In this document: piece by piece, positions 46,239-55,100 of the stretch
Numbering within the stretch: position 1 is the stretch's first letter
Layout: every line of letters starts with the position of its first letter
DNA from: a candidate division BRC1 bacterium ADurb.Bin183
GTDB lineage: Bacteria; Sumerlaeota; Sumerlaeia; MWCT01
DNA length: 64,000 nt
Assembly: GCA_002070185.1 (NCBI GenBank)
Contig: MWCT01000011.1
Coordinates: 61,529-125,528, forward strand
Direction of reading: 5' to 3'
Position numbers and translations under genes: made by a program
The notes under the pieces: generated by a model
The model's database searches: none
What the model was told of the DNA's origin: nothing
Seen by the model: only the letters and a program-made list of their open reading frames with translations

Positions 46239-46277
46239 TCCCGATCTTATAGCAAGAAACCGCTCAGGAGGAATAAA

Positions 46278-46448
46278 ATGACAAAGGAAGCTGCTGTCCG
46301 CGATGCCGCGTTGCGCGATGAAGAACGCACCCGCTGCGAGGTTTGGACGAGAGTAATGGGGTATTTCCGTCCCGTATCTCAATTCAATACGGGAAAACAG
46401 AGCGAATATTCCGAACGAAAAACATTTGTGGAACCCGCTGGTTTGTGA
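46278..46448 (+). CDS. Detached glycyl-radical domain of NrdD
   Basis: A 56-residue frame preceded by a near-perfect ribosome-binding site (CAGGAGGAATAAA). It encodes ERTRCEVWTRVMGYFRPVSQ followed by FNTGKQSEYSERKTF, which is the C-terminal glycyl-radical segment of class III reductases (radical Gly in RVMGY). It lies in the same frame as nrdD, 13 codons after its TGA. This arrangement recalls the spare glycyl-radical protein GrcA/YfiD for pyruvate formate-lyase. Either it is made as a separate subunit or some ribosomes read through the TGA. Confidence 0.88.
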   Translation: MTKEAAVRDAALRDEERTRCEVWTRVMGYFRPVSQFNTGKQSEYSERKTFVEPAGL

Positions 46449-46537
46449 TTATTTAAAAAAACGATTCTCACACAGCATATCTCCCTTCCGCGCCCGAACA
46501 GGCAAGCGACGCTTGATCTCGGGCGGGCAGGTAAGCG

Positions 46538-47254
46538 ATGAATACAGTTATTACCCAAACGGGTTTTAAGGTTGGCGGGTTGACCAGCCTGACGACGATT
46601 GATTTTCCGGGGCGGCTTGCGGCGATTATTTTTGTGCGCGGCTGTCCATGGCGGTGCCGTTATTGCCATAATGGCTCGCTTTTGAATGCGGAGGGTCGCG
46701 GGCTGCCGTGGGATGAAGTCTTTGGATTTCTTAAGAGCCGAGTAAAACTGCTGGACGGCGTTGTCTTCAGCGGCGGCGAACCGACTTTCTGGAATGACCT
46801 CCCTTTTTATGTCCAATTGACGCGCCAGTTGGGTTACGAAGTTGCCATTCACACAAACGGAGCCTATCCCGAGCGTTTGGAGCGTCTGCTGGCGGAGGCG
46901 AAGATTTCTTGGGTTGCGATGGATATTAAGGCGCCTTTCAACGAATATGCAAAGGTTTGCGGGGCGGAGGCTGATGGCGGGAAGGCGCGCGAAAGCGCGG
47001 AGATTATCGTTCGCTCGGGCGTCCCTTATGAATTCCGCACCACCATCCATCCGGCGATTTTGAGCGTGGCTGATGTGCTTGTGATTGCGCGCTACCTCAA
47101 CCACCTTAAAGCGGAGCATTTCACCCTGCAGCGCTGCCAGATGGAAAATGTTCTCGACCCCTCGCTGCGAGATGAGGGCGGGGATTTTGAACCTTATCTT
47201 CGCGAACTTCAAAGGGAGTTTGCGCGTGTTTTTCCGCGGGCGGAATTTCGCTGA
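46538..47254 (+). CDS. nrdG: Anaerobic ribonucleotide reductase activating enzyme
   Basis: A 238-residue radical SAM protein with the cluster motif RGCPWRCRYCHN (CxxxCxxC) after LTTIDFPGRLAAIIFV, and a GGEPTF SAM-binding motif. It generates the glycyl radical on the small domain encoded just upstream. It is longer than the classic E. coli NrdG and belongs to the NrdG2-like group. The three genes form one operon. Confidence 0.88.
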   Translation: MNTVITQTGFKVGGLTSLTTIDFPGRLAAIIFVRGCPWRCRYCHNGSLLNAEGRGLPWDEVFGFLKSRVKLLDGVVFSGGEPTFWNDLPFYVQLTRQLGYEVAIHTNGAYPERLERLLAEAKISWVAMDIKAPFNEYAKVCGAEADGGKARESAEIIVRSGVPYEFRTTIHPAILSVADVLVIARYLNHLKAEHFTLQRCQMENVLDPSLRDEGGDFEPYLRELQREFARVFPRAEFR

Positions 47255-47266
47255 AATACGCTGCGG

Positions 47267-48853
47267 TTATTTCATATTCTGCAGATCAAGATAGAGCGCA
47301 TCCACATCGGATACGCTCTGAATTTTTTTCCGGATGCTTCCATCCGAATTGATAAGCACAATCGAAGGCGATTTGTAAAATCCGAAAGAGCTCATTGCCT
47401 GACGCTGGCGGTCTGCATCGAGGCGGATAAAAATCAGACGCTCAAGCTCCGCTTTGAATCGGGGCTGTTCGAGGATGCGTCCGATACGCTGATCGGCTTC
47501 GTCCCTCATGTTAGTAAAAAAGACAACCCCATGAAGTTTGCTCTGGGCTATCGCCTTTTGTCCGGCTTCGAGGCTTTCATATATTTGGGACGTAGAGGAT
47601 GCGGATGCGGCTGGGACGGAGACAAACGGAACAGCGCCGGTAATCGGGGGCTGGCTCTGCTGAAAGGGGCTGGTTTGCGGCGTTGTTTCGAGCGGAGGCT
47701 GACCCATAGTGGGCGCAGAAACGGCAGGCGCAGCGGGCGCAGCCAAATCGAGCGGAGGCTGTCCGACAGCGGGAGCCTGCGGCGGAAGGGCAAACGGTGA
47801 AGCGCCCATCGGCGCGGGAGATGCGGGCGCGGCAGGCTGTGCGGATTCGATGGCTTTGGGAACGGGCATGGGCGGTATCGGCGTTACTATGCCGGTTTGT
47901 GTTGAGACGCCGGGAGCGGCGCCCGACGCTTTCACAAAGGGAGAGGCAACGGTCGAGGCAGGTGTTGGCGCAATGGGTACGGCAGCAGTCGTTTGCTGAT
48001 TGGCGAAAATTGACGATGCGCCTTCCGGTCTGCCTGCGAAAACGAAAATGCCGTAGGGATGCATGGTGATGGAGTTGCCGGGATGGTAGTTCCAAACAGG
48101 ACAGGTTTCATCGTTATTAAAGCGCGCCGCCTGAAACGCCCACTGATTGCCATTGCGCGGGATTTCCGTCAGTTCGAGGTCTGTTTCCCCTTGGTTGGCG
48201 TTGAGAAACGCGCCATATTTCTGGTTGAGGTTGGAAAAGGGGATGGCAATCTCAACCGAAATACCGTCTTTGAGGCTGACGCCGACGGCGATATCTTTCG
48301 GGTTCCATGAGGTTCCGCCGTTGAGAGAATTGTATCGGGCGGCGGTGAAGAGATAAGGAGGCTGAACCGCGCCCGCCGGTCTCATCCCTTCGACCAGCTG
48401 GACGGCTATCTGATAAGAGTCTCCAGAAGATTCGTTGAATATGTTGTCTTCAAGGTTTCCGGGGTCAAAAATAAACTCGACATCCTCATACACGCTTCCT
48501 TTAAACACAAAGCCGGGAAATGAATCGCTGAAGTCATCAGCTGGATAGCCCTGCTGGCTGGGGACGTCCTTGTCGTTGCATTTGAGCGACACATAAAGGT
48601 TGGTTTCATCCCAGAGCGCCTGAAGGGCGTATTCGTGGGGAGCAGGCGCGCCGGAGCCAAGCAGACGGAAACCTCCCTGCGGCGGAGAGGCTTGCGCCCA
48701 TTCCTCCGGCGCGATGTTGCCATCGAGGACTGGCGGCGCGGCTGTCCAATTGACTACATATCTGCGCTGCTGGGAGGCGTCCATTTGCGCCTGCGCCAAC
48801 GAGGCTGCTAAGATGAATGCGAGAATAAGGACGAGATAAAATTTATCTTTCAT
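47267..48853 (-). CDS. Exported CBM9-like / thioredoxin-like fusion
   Basis: A 528-residue exported protein (signal peptide about residues 1-22, LILAFILAASLAQAQ). Residues of about 30-260 match a CBM9/DOMON-type sugar-binding domain (APPVLDGNIAPEEWAQAS, YALQALWDETNLYVSLKCND). A Pro/Ala-rich linker of about 150 residues follows. The end is thioredoxin-like (HGVVFFTNMRDEADQRIG, LIFIRLDADRQRQAMSSFGF, SPSIVLIN), but the CxxC is absent. It may be a sugar-binding scaffold with a redox-inactive thioredoxin fold. Confidence 0.75.
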   Translation of the reverse strand: MKDKFYLVLILAFILAASLAQAQMDASQQRRYVVNWTAAPPVLDGNIAPEEWAQASPPQGGFRLLGSGAPAPHEYALQALWDETNLYVSLKCNDKDVPSQQGYPADDFSDSFPGFVFKGSVYEDVEFIFDPGNLEDNIFNESSGDSYQIAVQLVEGMRPAGAVQPPYLFTAARYNSLNGGTSWNPKDIAVGVSLKDGISVEIAIPFSNLNQKYGAFLNANQGETDLELTEIPRNGNQWAFQAARFNNDETCPVWNYHPGNSITMHPYGIFVFAGRPEGASSIFANQQTTAAVPIAPTPASTVASPFVKASGAAPGVSTQTGIVTPIPPMPVPKAIESAQPAAPASPAPMGASPFALPPQAPAVGQPPLDLAAPAAPAVSAPTMGQPPLETTPQTSPFQQSQPPITGAVPFVSVPAASASSTSQIYESLEAGQKAIAQSKLHGVVFFTNMRDEADQRIGRILEQPRFKAELERLIFIRLDADRQRQAMSSFGFYKSPSIVLINSDGSIRKKIQSVSDVDALYLDLQNMK

Positions 48854-48892
48854 GATTCCACCACCTCTATAATATAAAAGAATGTTATTTTT

Positions 48893-49504
48893 TTATACCC
48901 GAACGCCCAGACGTGTCAACTCTTCTTGAAGGCGCAAAACGGGACGTCCGTTTTTTACGGGATAATGCAGCGTTTTGAATCCAAGCGTTGCCGCCGCATC
49001 GGTGTTTTCTTTGATGTCGTCAATATAAAGGGTCGCGCGCGGATTAAGATTGAAACGATGAATGGCGATTTCAAAGATGCGTTTTTCCGGTTTCATCACG
49101 CCTTCTTCGAATGAATAAACGCGTCCGCGCGCCTCGCTCAAAATCGGATATCGTTCGGAGAGGAATTCGGCATGCATCCGATTGGTGTTGGAAAGGATAT
49201 AGACAGGGCGGATGGCGGCAAGGCGGCGCGCCAACGGAACGGTGTCCGTATTTTCGTGGAAGATGCCGCAAAAGATTTGACGAAAGGTTTCGAAGTCAGC
49301 GTTGAGTTTGATGACGCCTTTCGCTGTTTCATAAAATTCTTCTGTGGAAATTTTCCCGAGTTCGTATTTGGTGAGGATTCCTTTCAGCTGGAGTTGGTTT
49401 AAAAGGTTAATGGAGCAGCCTTCTTTTTTAAGATATTCCATAGCAATTTCAAGATCGAAAAGATAAAGCACGTTGCCCAAATCAAAAACGAAAGCGTCAA
49501 TCAT
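48893..49504 (-). CDS. HAD superfamily phosphatase-like hydrolase
   Basis: A 203-residue HAD-IA protein. Motif I is FVFDLGNVL, where the usual second Asp is Asn as in several HAD-IA phosphatase-like proteins. Motif II is ILSNTN, motif III GVMKPEKRIF and motif IV LYIDDIKEN. It probably acts on a small phosphate ester. The ATG overlaps the upstream radical SAM stop (49501-49504). Confidence 0.82.
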   Translation of the reverse strand: MIDAFVFDLGNVLYLFDLEIAMEYLKKEGCSINLLNQLQLKGILTKYELGKISTEEFYETAKGVIKLNADFETFRQIFCGIFHENTDTVPLARRLAAIRPVYILSNTNRMHAEFLSERYPILSEARGRVYSFEEGVMKPEKRIFEIAIHRFNLNPRATLYIDDIKENTDAAATLGFKTLHYPVKNGRPVLRLQEELTRLGVRV

Positions 49505-50682
49505 GATAACTCCTTTAGGAATGTGCGGTATTTTTTGATTTCGGATTCGAGCAGGCAGATATCCGCATCGGCAAGAAGACCTGAGGCGCGGGCTTCGGCG
49601 AGAGCGGCGTCGGCGTTTTCAAGTTCGACTCGGGCTATTTCTACGCTCGCCCGCCGCAACATGCCGCAATTGATGCAGCACTCCATCAGCCTGCCATCAA
49701 GAAGGCTCCGGCGCAAGGCGCGGCTCAAGTCGTTATTGAAAACATCTGGAACCGGCGTTTGGAAAACATTGCCGGACATATTTTCGTAATAGCAGCAGGA
49801 TTTCAGGTTGCCGGTGCGGTCAATGATTCCCAACCGCCAAAGGTCGGGGCAGGCATAGCGAATGCGCCGCTCGGGATCAAACTCAGGCATCGGATCTTTT
49901 TTCCATGGAAATGGATGCTGAGGCCAATATTCAATTTCCACGCCGAGCCGCTTTCCTTGCAACTTTGCCTTTTCATAGCTATCTGCAAACAAATCCGTTT
50001 TGGCTACAGAAACCTCCGCGTTTTCTTTGTGGAGGGTGATAAGATTGGTAAAGACGATTTTTTTTATGCCGAGTTTGCGAGACAGTTGGACAAGGTCGGG
50101 CATCTGGCGGACGTTGTGGCGGCTGATGACGGTGGCAAACTGGAGTTCAGGGGTTAGGCTTCCGCGCTCTTTTTTGAGGTTTTGAAGCGCGGAGATATTG
50201 CCTACAACTGTTTTGAAATCGGCGCCGGCACGCAAAAAATTGAAGACTTTTTCATCCGCTCCGTCAAAAGAGATGGAGATTTCATCAAGTCCGGTTTCGA
50301 TAATTTTTTCGCGATTTTCCGCATTGAGGCTCATGCCGTGCGTGTTGGTGGATGTGCGGATGCCCGTCTTTTTTGCCTCGCGCACAAAATCAAAAAATTG
50401 CGGATGCAAAAAAGGTTCGCCGATACCGAATAGGAAAACAATCTCCGCATAATTGAGATACTCGATAATTTTTTTGAACTCTTCAAAAGACATCAGCCCG
50501 TTATCCACTTCATCGGGGAAATTCTGGCGCGGGCAATAAGGGCAGCGTATGTTGCAAACAGCGCATAACCCGATGTAATACACAGAGGGCAGCGCCAAAA
50601 CTGCGTCAGAAAGGAATGATGCGTCCAGATGCGCCCGAACCTTATTCATTAGGCGGAGGCGCGTGGGCACGGGCGACCTCAT
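49501..50682 (-). CDS. Radical SAM / SPASM-like protein
   Basis: A 393-residue radical SAM protein. The cluster motif is CNIRCPYCP (CxxxCxxC), and GEPFLHPQFF supplies SAM contacts. The C-terminal region has extra Cys (CPDLW, NLKSCCYYENMSGNVF, MECCINCGMLRRA), as in SPASM-type enzymes that modify peptides or sugars. It overlaps the secretin-like gene before it by 4 bp. Substrate unknown. Confidence 0.8.
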   Translation of the reverse strand: MRSPVPTRLRLMNKVRAHLDASFLSDAVLALPSVYYIGLCAVCNIRCPYCPRQNFPDEVDNGLMSFEEFKKIIEYLNYAEIVFLFGIGEPFLHPQFFDFVREAKKTGIRTSTNTHGMSLNAENREKIIETGLDEISISFDGADEKVFNFLRAGADFKTVVGNISALQNLKKERGSLTPELQFATVISRHNVRQMPDLVQLSRKLGIKKIVFTNLITLHKENAEVSVAKTDLFADSYEKAKLQGKRLGVEIEYWPQHPFPWKKDPMPEFDPERRIRYACPDLWRLGIIDRTGNLKSCCYYENMSGNVFQTPVPDVFNNDLSRALRRSLLDGRLMECCINCGMLRRASVEIARVELENADAALAEARASGLLADADICLLESEIKKYRTFLKELS

Positions 50683-51503
50683 TTCATGCTCCTGGGCGTG
50701 ACTACAAAGATGTATTGGTTGAGAATCTCATCATGGCTGAAAAGATTGGTCTGAATAACTGAGTGAGAGACGGGGACGGTTGTGGTATCGGCAGAGATGA
50801 TGCGGTTCACTGCGTAAAGGTTATCCTTTGTCTTATACGAATCCTTCATCTCGATTTCATACGTAAAATCAACGATGGGGAATTCGTCGGATAGCTGGAT
50901 GCCGTTGAGCGTGAGGGCGAGTTTGATGCCGCCGAGAACGGATGATTGAGTGTAGGTCTGCTGGGATGAGGGAGCGCCTTCTTTCGCGCCGAAAGAAGTG
51001 GTGAATGGCATAATGGTCTGATACTCGCGGTTGACCTGCTCGCCGATGCTCTGGCTCCACATTTGTTTGTAAATAAGGCGCGCCTCGCCGAAACGGGAGA
51101 GGTATTGAAGGAATTTATCGGGGTCTTTGAGGATGAGCGTTTCCACATCCAGTTTTTGGCTGCCCGCCTCTTTTAACCGGAATTGACCGGCAAGCGGTTT
51201 GCCGAGCGCGGCTTCGAGTTTATCTTTTTCCCACTCAACGCCAAAGCGGTGAGATTTATTCACGGCAACTTTGAAAGCAAGACATTCCATGAGGAGGTCG
51301 GGGATGTCTTTGAGCGCGGCGGGTTCGGATGTTAGAGCATCCACTGCGCTGTTGACGGTAATGGGCGGCGTCATATCCGAGCGGCGCGGCAGCGGAACGC
51401 CCTCTTGAGCGGGTGCGGTGATAGGGATGGCGGCAAACGCGAGCGCTCCAATAAGCATGGCAGCTATCAACATGATGCGCGCATCGGCAAATTTTTGTTT
51501 CAT
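50679..51503 (-). CDS. Exported protein, possibly a secretin fragment
   Basis: A 274-residue exported protein with a hydrophobic leader (IMLIAAMLIGALAFAAIPITAPAQ). The second half has features of the C-terminal beta domain of bacterial secretins (GGIKLALTLNGIQLSDEF, VDFTYEIEMKD, QYIFVVTPR), but it lacks the full N-domains and pore motifs. It could form part of an outer-membrane pore or be an unrelated beta protein. It heads a three-gene minus operon. Confidence 0.5.
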   Translation of the reverse strand: MKQKFADARIMLIAAMLIGALAFAAIPITAPAQEGVPLPRRSDMTPPITVNSAVDALTSEPAALKDIPDLLMECLAFKVAVNKSHRFGVEWEKDKLEAALGKPLAGQFRLKEAGSQKLDVETLILKDPDKFLQYLSRFGEARLIYKQMWSQSIGEQVNREYQTIMPFTTSFGAKEGAPSSQQTYTQSSVLGGIKLALTLNGIQLSDEFPIVDFTYEIEMKDSYKTKDNLYAVNRIISADTTTVPVSHSVIQTNLFSHDEILNQYIFVVTPRSMK

Positions 51504-51859
51504 GACGCATCCTCCCTGACATGAATAAATGACTGCTATAATAAGGCTGCGCGCTTAGGCAATTAAATAATTGATAATTGAAAATAGATATTTGGGGAAA
51601 GAGCGTTGATGGTCGCCTGTTGTTCGTTGCTTAAAAAACACAAAGGATGCGGAGGGCATAGAACGGCGCAAACTTTTCATTAACGAAATGCAATGATTGA
51701 CCCCAGATTTTATTAGAGTTGTACCTTTAAAATAATTGCAAAATAAAAAATATTATGCTTGACAGATTGGGAATATACGGTTCAATTCATACCGTTTTTT
51801 TATGAAGTAAGGCGATTTTTCGCTACTTTTTTTAATCTTTATTAATAATTGAAAATATA
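51504..51859. promoter_or_regulatory. Divergent intergenic region upstream of ROK regulator
   Basis: A 356-bp AT-rich gap. TTGACA (51759-51764) is the best -35 for the plus-strand ROK gene. Just after it, ACGGT and ACCGT make an inverted repeat (about 51777-51795) that could be an operator for the ROK protein itself. No open frame with a good start is seen. Confidence 0.35.
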
Positions 51860-53074
51860 ATGAAAGACCTCCAAACCATTCGAGAACACGCCGCCCTCTA
51901 CCTAATCTGGTCAAACCGAGTTCTTTCAAGGGGGCGGATTTCGGATATTTTGTCGCTCAAACCGCCGACGGTTTCCGCGCTGATTCACGATCTGATCAAC
52001 TCTGGCAGGGTGCGCGAGGGGCGTCTGGCGGATTCCTCCGGCGGCAGGCGCGCCAAGTTGCTGGAAATTGTCCCGACGTGGGGCTGGGTTATCGGACTAG
52101 AATTTTCCTCCCGCGGAATTGTTTCCGCATGTGCTCGTATGAACGGGGATATTTATAATATCAAACAAAGCAACATTGAATCGGGCGCGGGGCGGGATAA
52201 GATTTTAAAATCGTTGAGCGCCGCCATTCGTTATCAAATCAATAATATTCGCAAGATTGACCTGGCTCCTATCTTCCGCATCGGTGTGGCTATTTCCGGT
52301 CTGGTAGATGAAAAGACGGGTATCTCTATCAATTTTCCGCGTCTGGAGGATTGGAAAGATGTCCCGCTGAAGCAGATTTTCGAGCAAGAGTTCGGCGTGC
52401 GTACTGTGGTGGAAAACCGTATCACGGCTATCACATGTGCTGAGCATCTCTTTGGCGAGCATAAGGATTTGAAAGATGTTCTGATTTTTCAGATGGGACC
52501 CGGTTTGGGGATGGGGATCATTCTGAACGGGCAAGTGCGGCGCGGGGTCAAGTGGAGCGTTGGCGAATTCGGTCATATCGCTTTTAGCTCGGACAACGGT
52601 CCTTTGTGCTATTGCGGCAAGCGGGGCTGCCTTGAAAGCGTGGCTTCTGATTATGCGCTTGTGGCTCAGGCGAAGGATGCAATCAAAGACGGGGTGAATA
52701 CGCGGATTCTTGATTTTGCGGGCTCAAAGGATAATATCACAGCGGAGGCTATTTGCCATGCGGCGGAGGACGGCGATCGTCTTGCCTATAACATGCTAGA
52801 GCGAGTGGGTTATTTTTTGGCGATGGGCGTGGCGAATCTTTTGAATGTGCTGGGTCCGGAGGCGGTTCTTTTTGGCGGAAGCATGATTGAACCGAATGAT
52901 GTTCTGCTTGACTGCATCCAACGCAATCTGAGAGTTTATACGCTTGAATACATTGAGAAACATGTAAAAGTCGCAAAGGCAACTTTTGGTTCGAATCAGG
53001 GAATTCAAGGCGCGATTACAATTGCTCTGAACGATTGCTACACAAAGCCGCAAGCCGGGAATAGCATCGGTTAG
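51860..53074 (+). CDS. ROK-family transcriptional repressor (NagC/XylR type)
   Basis: A 404-residue regulator. The N-terminal winged helix-turn-helix is visible as RGRISDILSLKPPTVSALIHDL. The ROK domain has QMGPGLGMGIILNGQ and the zinc motif CYCGKRGCLE. It should sense a sugar, most likely an amino sugar given the nagB downstream, and repress this small operon. It has no clear Shine-Dalgarno before its ATG. Confidence 0.85.
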   Translation: MKDLQTIREHAALYLIWSNRVLSRGRISDILSLKPPTVSALIHDLINSGRVREGRLADSSGGRRAKLLEIVPTWGWVIGLEFSSRGIVSACARMNGDIYNIKQSNIESGAGRDKILKSLSAAIRYQINNIRKIDLAPIFRIGVAISGLVDEKTGISINFPRLEDWKDVPLKQIFEQEFGVRTVVENRITAITCAEHLFGEHKDLKDVLIFQMGPGLGMGIILNGQVRRGVKWSVGEFGHIAFSSDNGPLCYCGKRGCLESVASDYALVAQAKDAIKDGVNTRILDFAGSKDNITAEAICHAAEDGDRLAYNMLERVGYFLAMGVANLLNVLGPEAVLFGGSMIEPNDVLLDCIQRNLRVYTLEYIEKHVKVAKATFGSNQGIQGAITIALNDCYTKPQAGNSIG

Positions 53075-53129
53075 AGTTTTTTTATCAATTTGCAATTATC
53101 ACAAATTTCAATTATTTGAAGGAGGAATT

Positions 53130-55043
53130 ATGTCTGCTCTCAAGAGTCTAATTGGTAAGGTTATCAAGACATCGGAGGTCGTTGCTGCGGTCGCGCCGCT
53201 GAAAAAGGCGGGATTCAAGAGCGCTCTTTATGGCAATAAAGTCCGCGCGCTCCAGCCGGAGGAAATTGACGCCCTCGAGGGCAATGGCAATTTCAGTCCG
53301 AACTGGAACGACGTTCTTGTTGCCCAGTGCTTCTCCCCTGAGCGCATTTTTAACAGCGGCTTTTTTGGCAAGTGCGTTATTTCCTGCGCTGAGAATGAGG
53401 CGGTTAAGGTTGACAAGAATCTCGCCTATCCTGCCGGCATCTACAATTCAAACATTGTGGATTCCGAAATCGGCTGCGACGCTCTGGTCATGAACATCGG
53501 TTCGCTTTCGAATTACATTGTGAAAGAGGGAGCGGTTCTGTTCAATTGCGCCTCCATCGTCGGCGGCGAGACAACATTCGGCAACGGCGTTGAGATGGCA
53601 ATCGCCATCGAGACCGGCGGGCGCGAAATCAAGTCCTATGCCGAGCTGACAATCCCTGTGGCTGAGCTTATCTGTGGGCGCCGCGCTGATAAGGAGCTCC
53701 AGAAGGAATATGCCGATTTTATCGCCGATTATGTGGAAGCGGTCAAATCTCCCAAAGGCATTATCTGCGAAAAAGCCATTGTGCGCAACACGCCAAAAAT
53801 TATCAACGCCTTCATCGGCAAAGGCGCCATTATTGATTCTGCCACGCTGGTGAGCGAGGCTACGATTCTTTCCAATGAGGAAGAAAAGACTGAGGTCGTG
53901 GACGGCGCTTTTGTGCGCAAGTCCATTCTGCAATGGGGCTGCGAGGCTGCCACGATGGCGATTGTGGATAAATCGGTCATGACCGAGCATAGCCACGTTG
54001 AGCGCCACGGTAAGGTGACGGAGTCCATTCTCGGACCCAACACCGGCGTCGCCGAGGGCGAATGCACGGCGTCTCTGTGCGGTCCGTTTGTTGGCTTCCA
54101 TCATCAATCTTTGCTCATCGCCGCCTATTGGCCCGAGGGCAAGGGCAACGTGGGTTATGGCGCAAACGTCGGTTCGAATCACACGGGCAAGGCGCCGGAT
54201 CAGGAAATCTGGTGCGGCGAAGGCACCTTCTTTGGACTTGGCGTCAACATCAAGATGCCGTCCAACTTCTCCCGCGCCCCGTATTCAATCATCGCCACCG
54301 CCGTAAACGCCCTGCCGCAAAAGGTTGAGATGCCGTTTTCGCTGATTAACACACCGGCGGTCCGTCTGGACAAAATTTCCCCCGCTTACAATGAAATCAT
54401 GCCCGGTTGGGTGCTTTCGGATAATATCTTCAGCGTCAAGCGCAACGAGGGCAAATACACCAAACGCAACAAGGCAAAACGCACGCAGTTCGTGTTCGAG
54501 GTTTTCCGCCCGGATGTCGTTGACCTCATGCTCGAAGCGCGCAAACGTCTTTCCGCTGTTGCCGAGGTCAAACCTGTTTATACCGATAAGGATGTCAAAG
54601 GTCTTGGCAAGAACTACATGTTTGAGGAATCCCGCAAAGCTGGCATTGACGCCTACACATTCTACATCAAGTATTACGCCGTCAAAGGTCTGGCAAAAAA
54701 GGTGAAGGAGTTGGTCGAAGAGGGCAAGACTGCGCAGGTTGCCAAGGTCATCGCGACCAAGACCTCCTGCCAGCGTTGGGAGCATGAGCGCGCCGTCCTG
54801 CAAGCGGAATTTTCCGGAATGGGCGTTGCCGAGCTGCTCAAGGAATATGCCGATATGACCATCAAAATCGCCCAAGACGTTGAGGAGTCCAAGGCAAAGG
54901 ATGACAACCGCGGCGTGCGCATTATTCCCGATTACGCTGAGGCTCATGAGGCAGCCAAAGATAACTCCTTTGTCAAAGAGACCAACAAAGAAGCAGAAGG
55001 CATCAAGAAAGAGATTAACGCTTTGATCGCGAAATTGAAGTAA
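53130..55043 (+). CDS. DUF4954-family protein
   Basis: A 637-residue protein of the DUF4954 type: RALQPEEIDALEGNGNFSPN near the start, then a left-handed beta-helix with hexapeptide-like turns (SIVGGETTFGNGVEMAIAIE, YGANVGSNHTGKAPDQEIW), and a helical charged C-terminal part. Such proteins resemble sugar-nucleotide acyl/uridylyltransferase helices (GlmU-like) but the reaction is not known to me. It lies between a ROK regulator and nagB, so amino-sugar metabolism is likely. AAGGAGG precedes the start. Confidence 0.75.
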   Translation: MSALKSLIGKVIKTSEVVAAVAPLKKAGFKSALYGNKVRALQPEEIDALEGNGNFSPNWNDVLVAQCFSPERIFNSGFFGKCVISCAENEAVKVDKNLAYPAGIYNSNIVDSEIGCDALVMNIGSLSNYIVKEGAVLFNCASIVGGETTFGNGVEMAIAIETGGREIKSYAELTIPVAELICGRRADKELQKEYADFIADYVEAVKSPKGIICEKAIVRNTPKIINAFIGKGAIIDSATLVSEATILSNEEEKTEVVDGAFVRKSILQWGCEAATMAIVDKSVMTEHSHVERHGKVTESILGPNTGVAEGECTASLCGPFVGFHHQSLLIAAYWPEGKGNVGYGANVGSNHTGKAPDQEIWCGEGTFFGLGVNIKMPSNFSRAPYSIIATAVNALPQKVEMPFSLINTPAVRLDKISPAYNEIMPGWVLSDNIFSVKRNEGKYTKRNKAKRTQFVFEVFRPDVVDLMLEARKRLSAVAEVKPVYTDKDVKGLGKNYMFEESRKAGIDAYTFYIKYYAVKGLAKKVKELVEEGKTAQVAKVIATKTSCQRWEHERAVLQAEFSGMGVAELLKEYADMTIKIAQDVEESKAKDDNRGVRIIPDYAEAHEAAKDNSFVKETNKEAEGIKKEINALIAKLK

Positions 55044-55100
55044 TTCGCCGCGGCGGATTTACTTCGTTCCGAAATATATTTTTTAAGGAGATCTAACACT

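Noticed and set aside
53448..54182. Minus-strand frame inside the DUF4954 gene
   Set aside because: Antisense shadow of a conserved protein.
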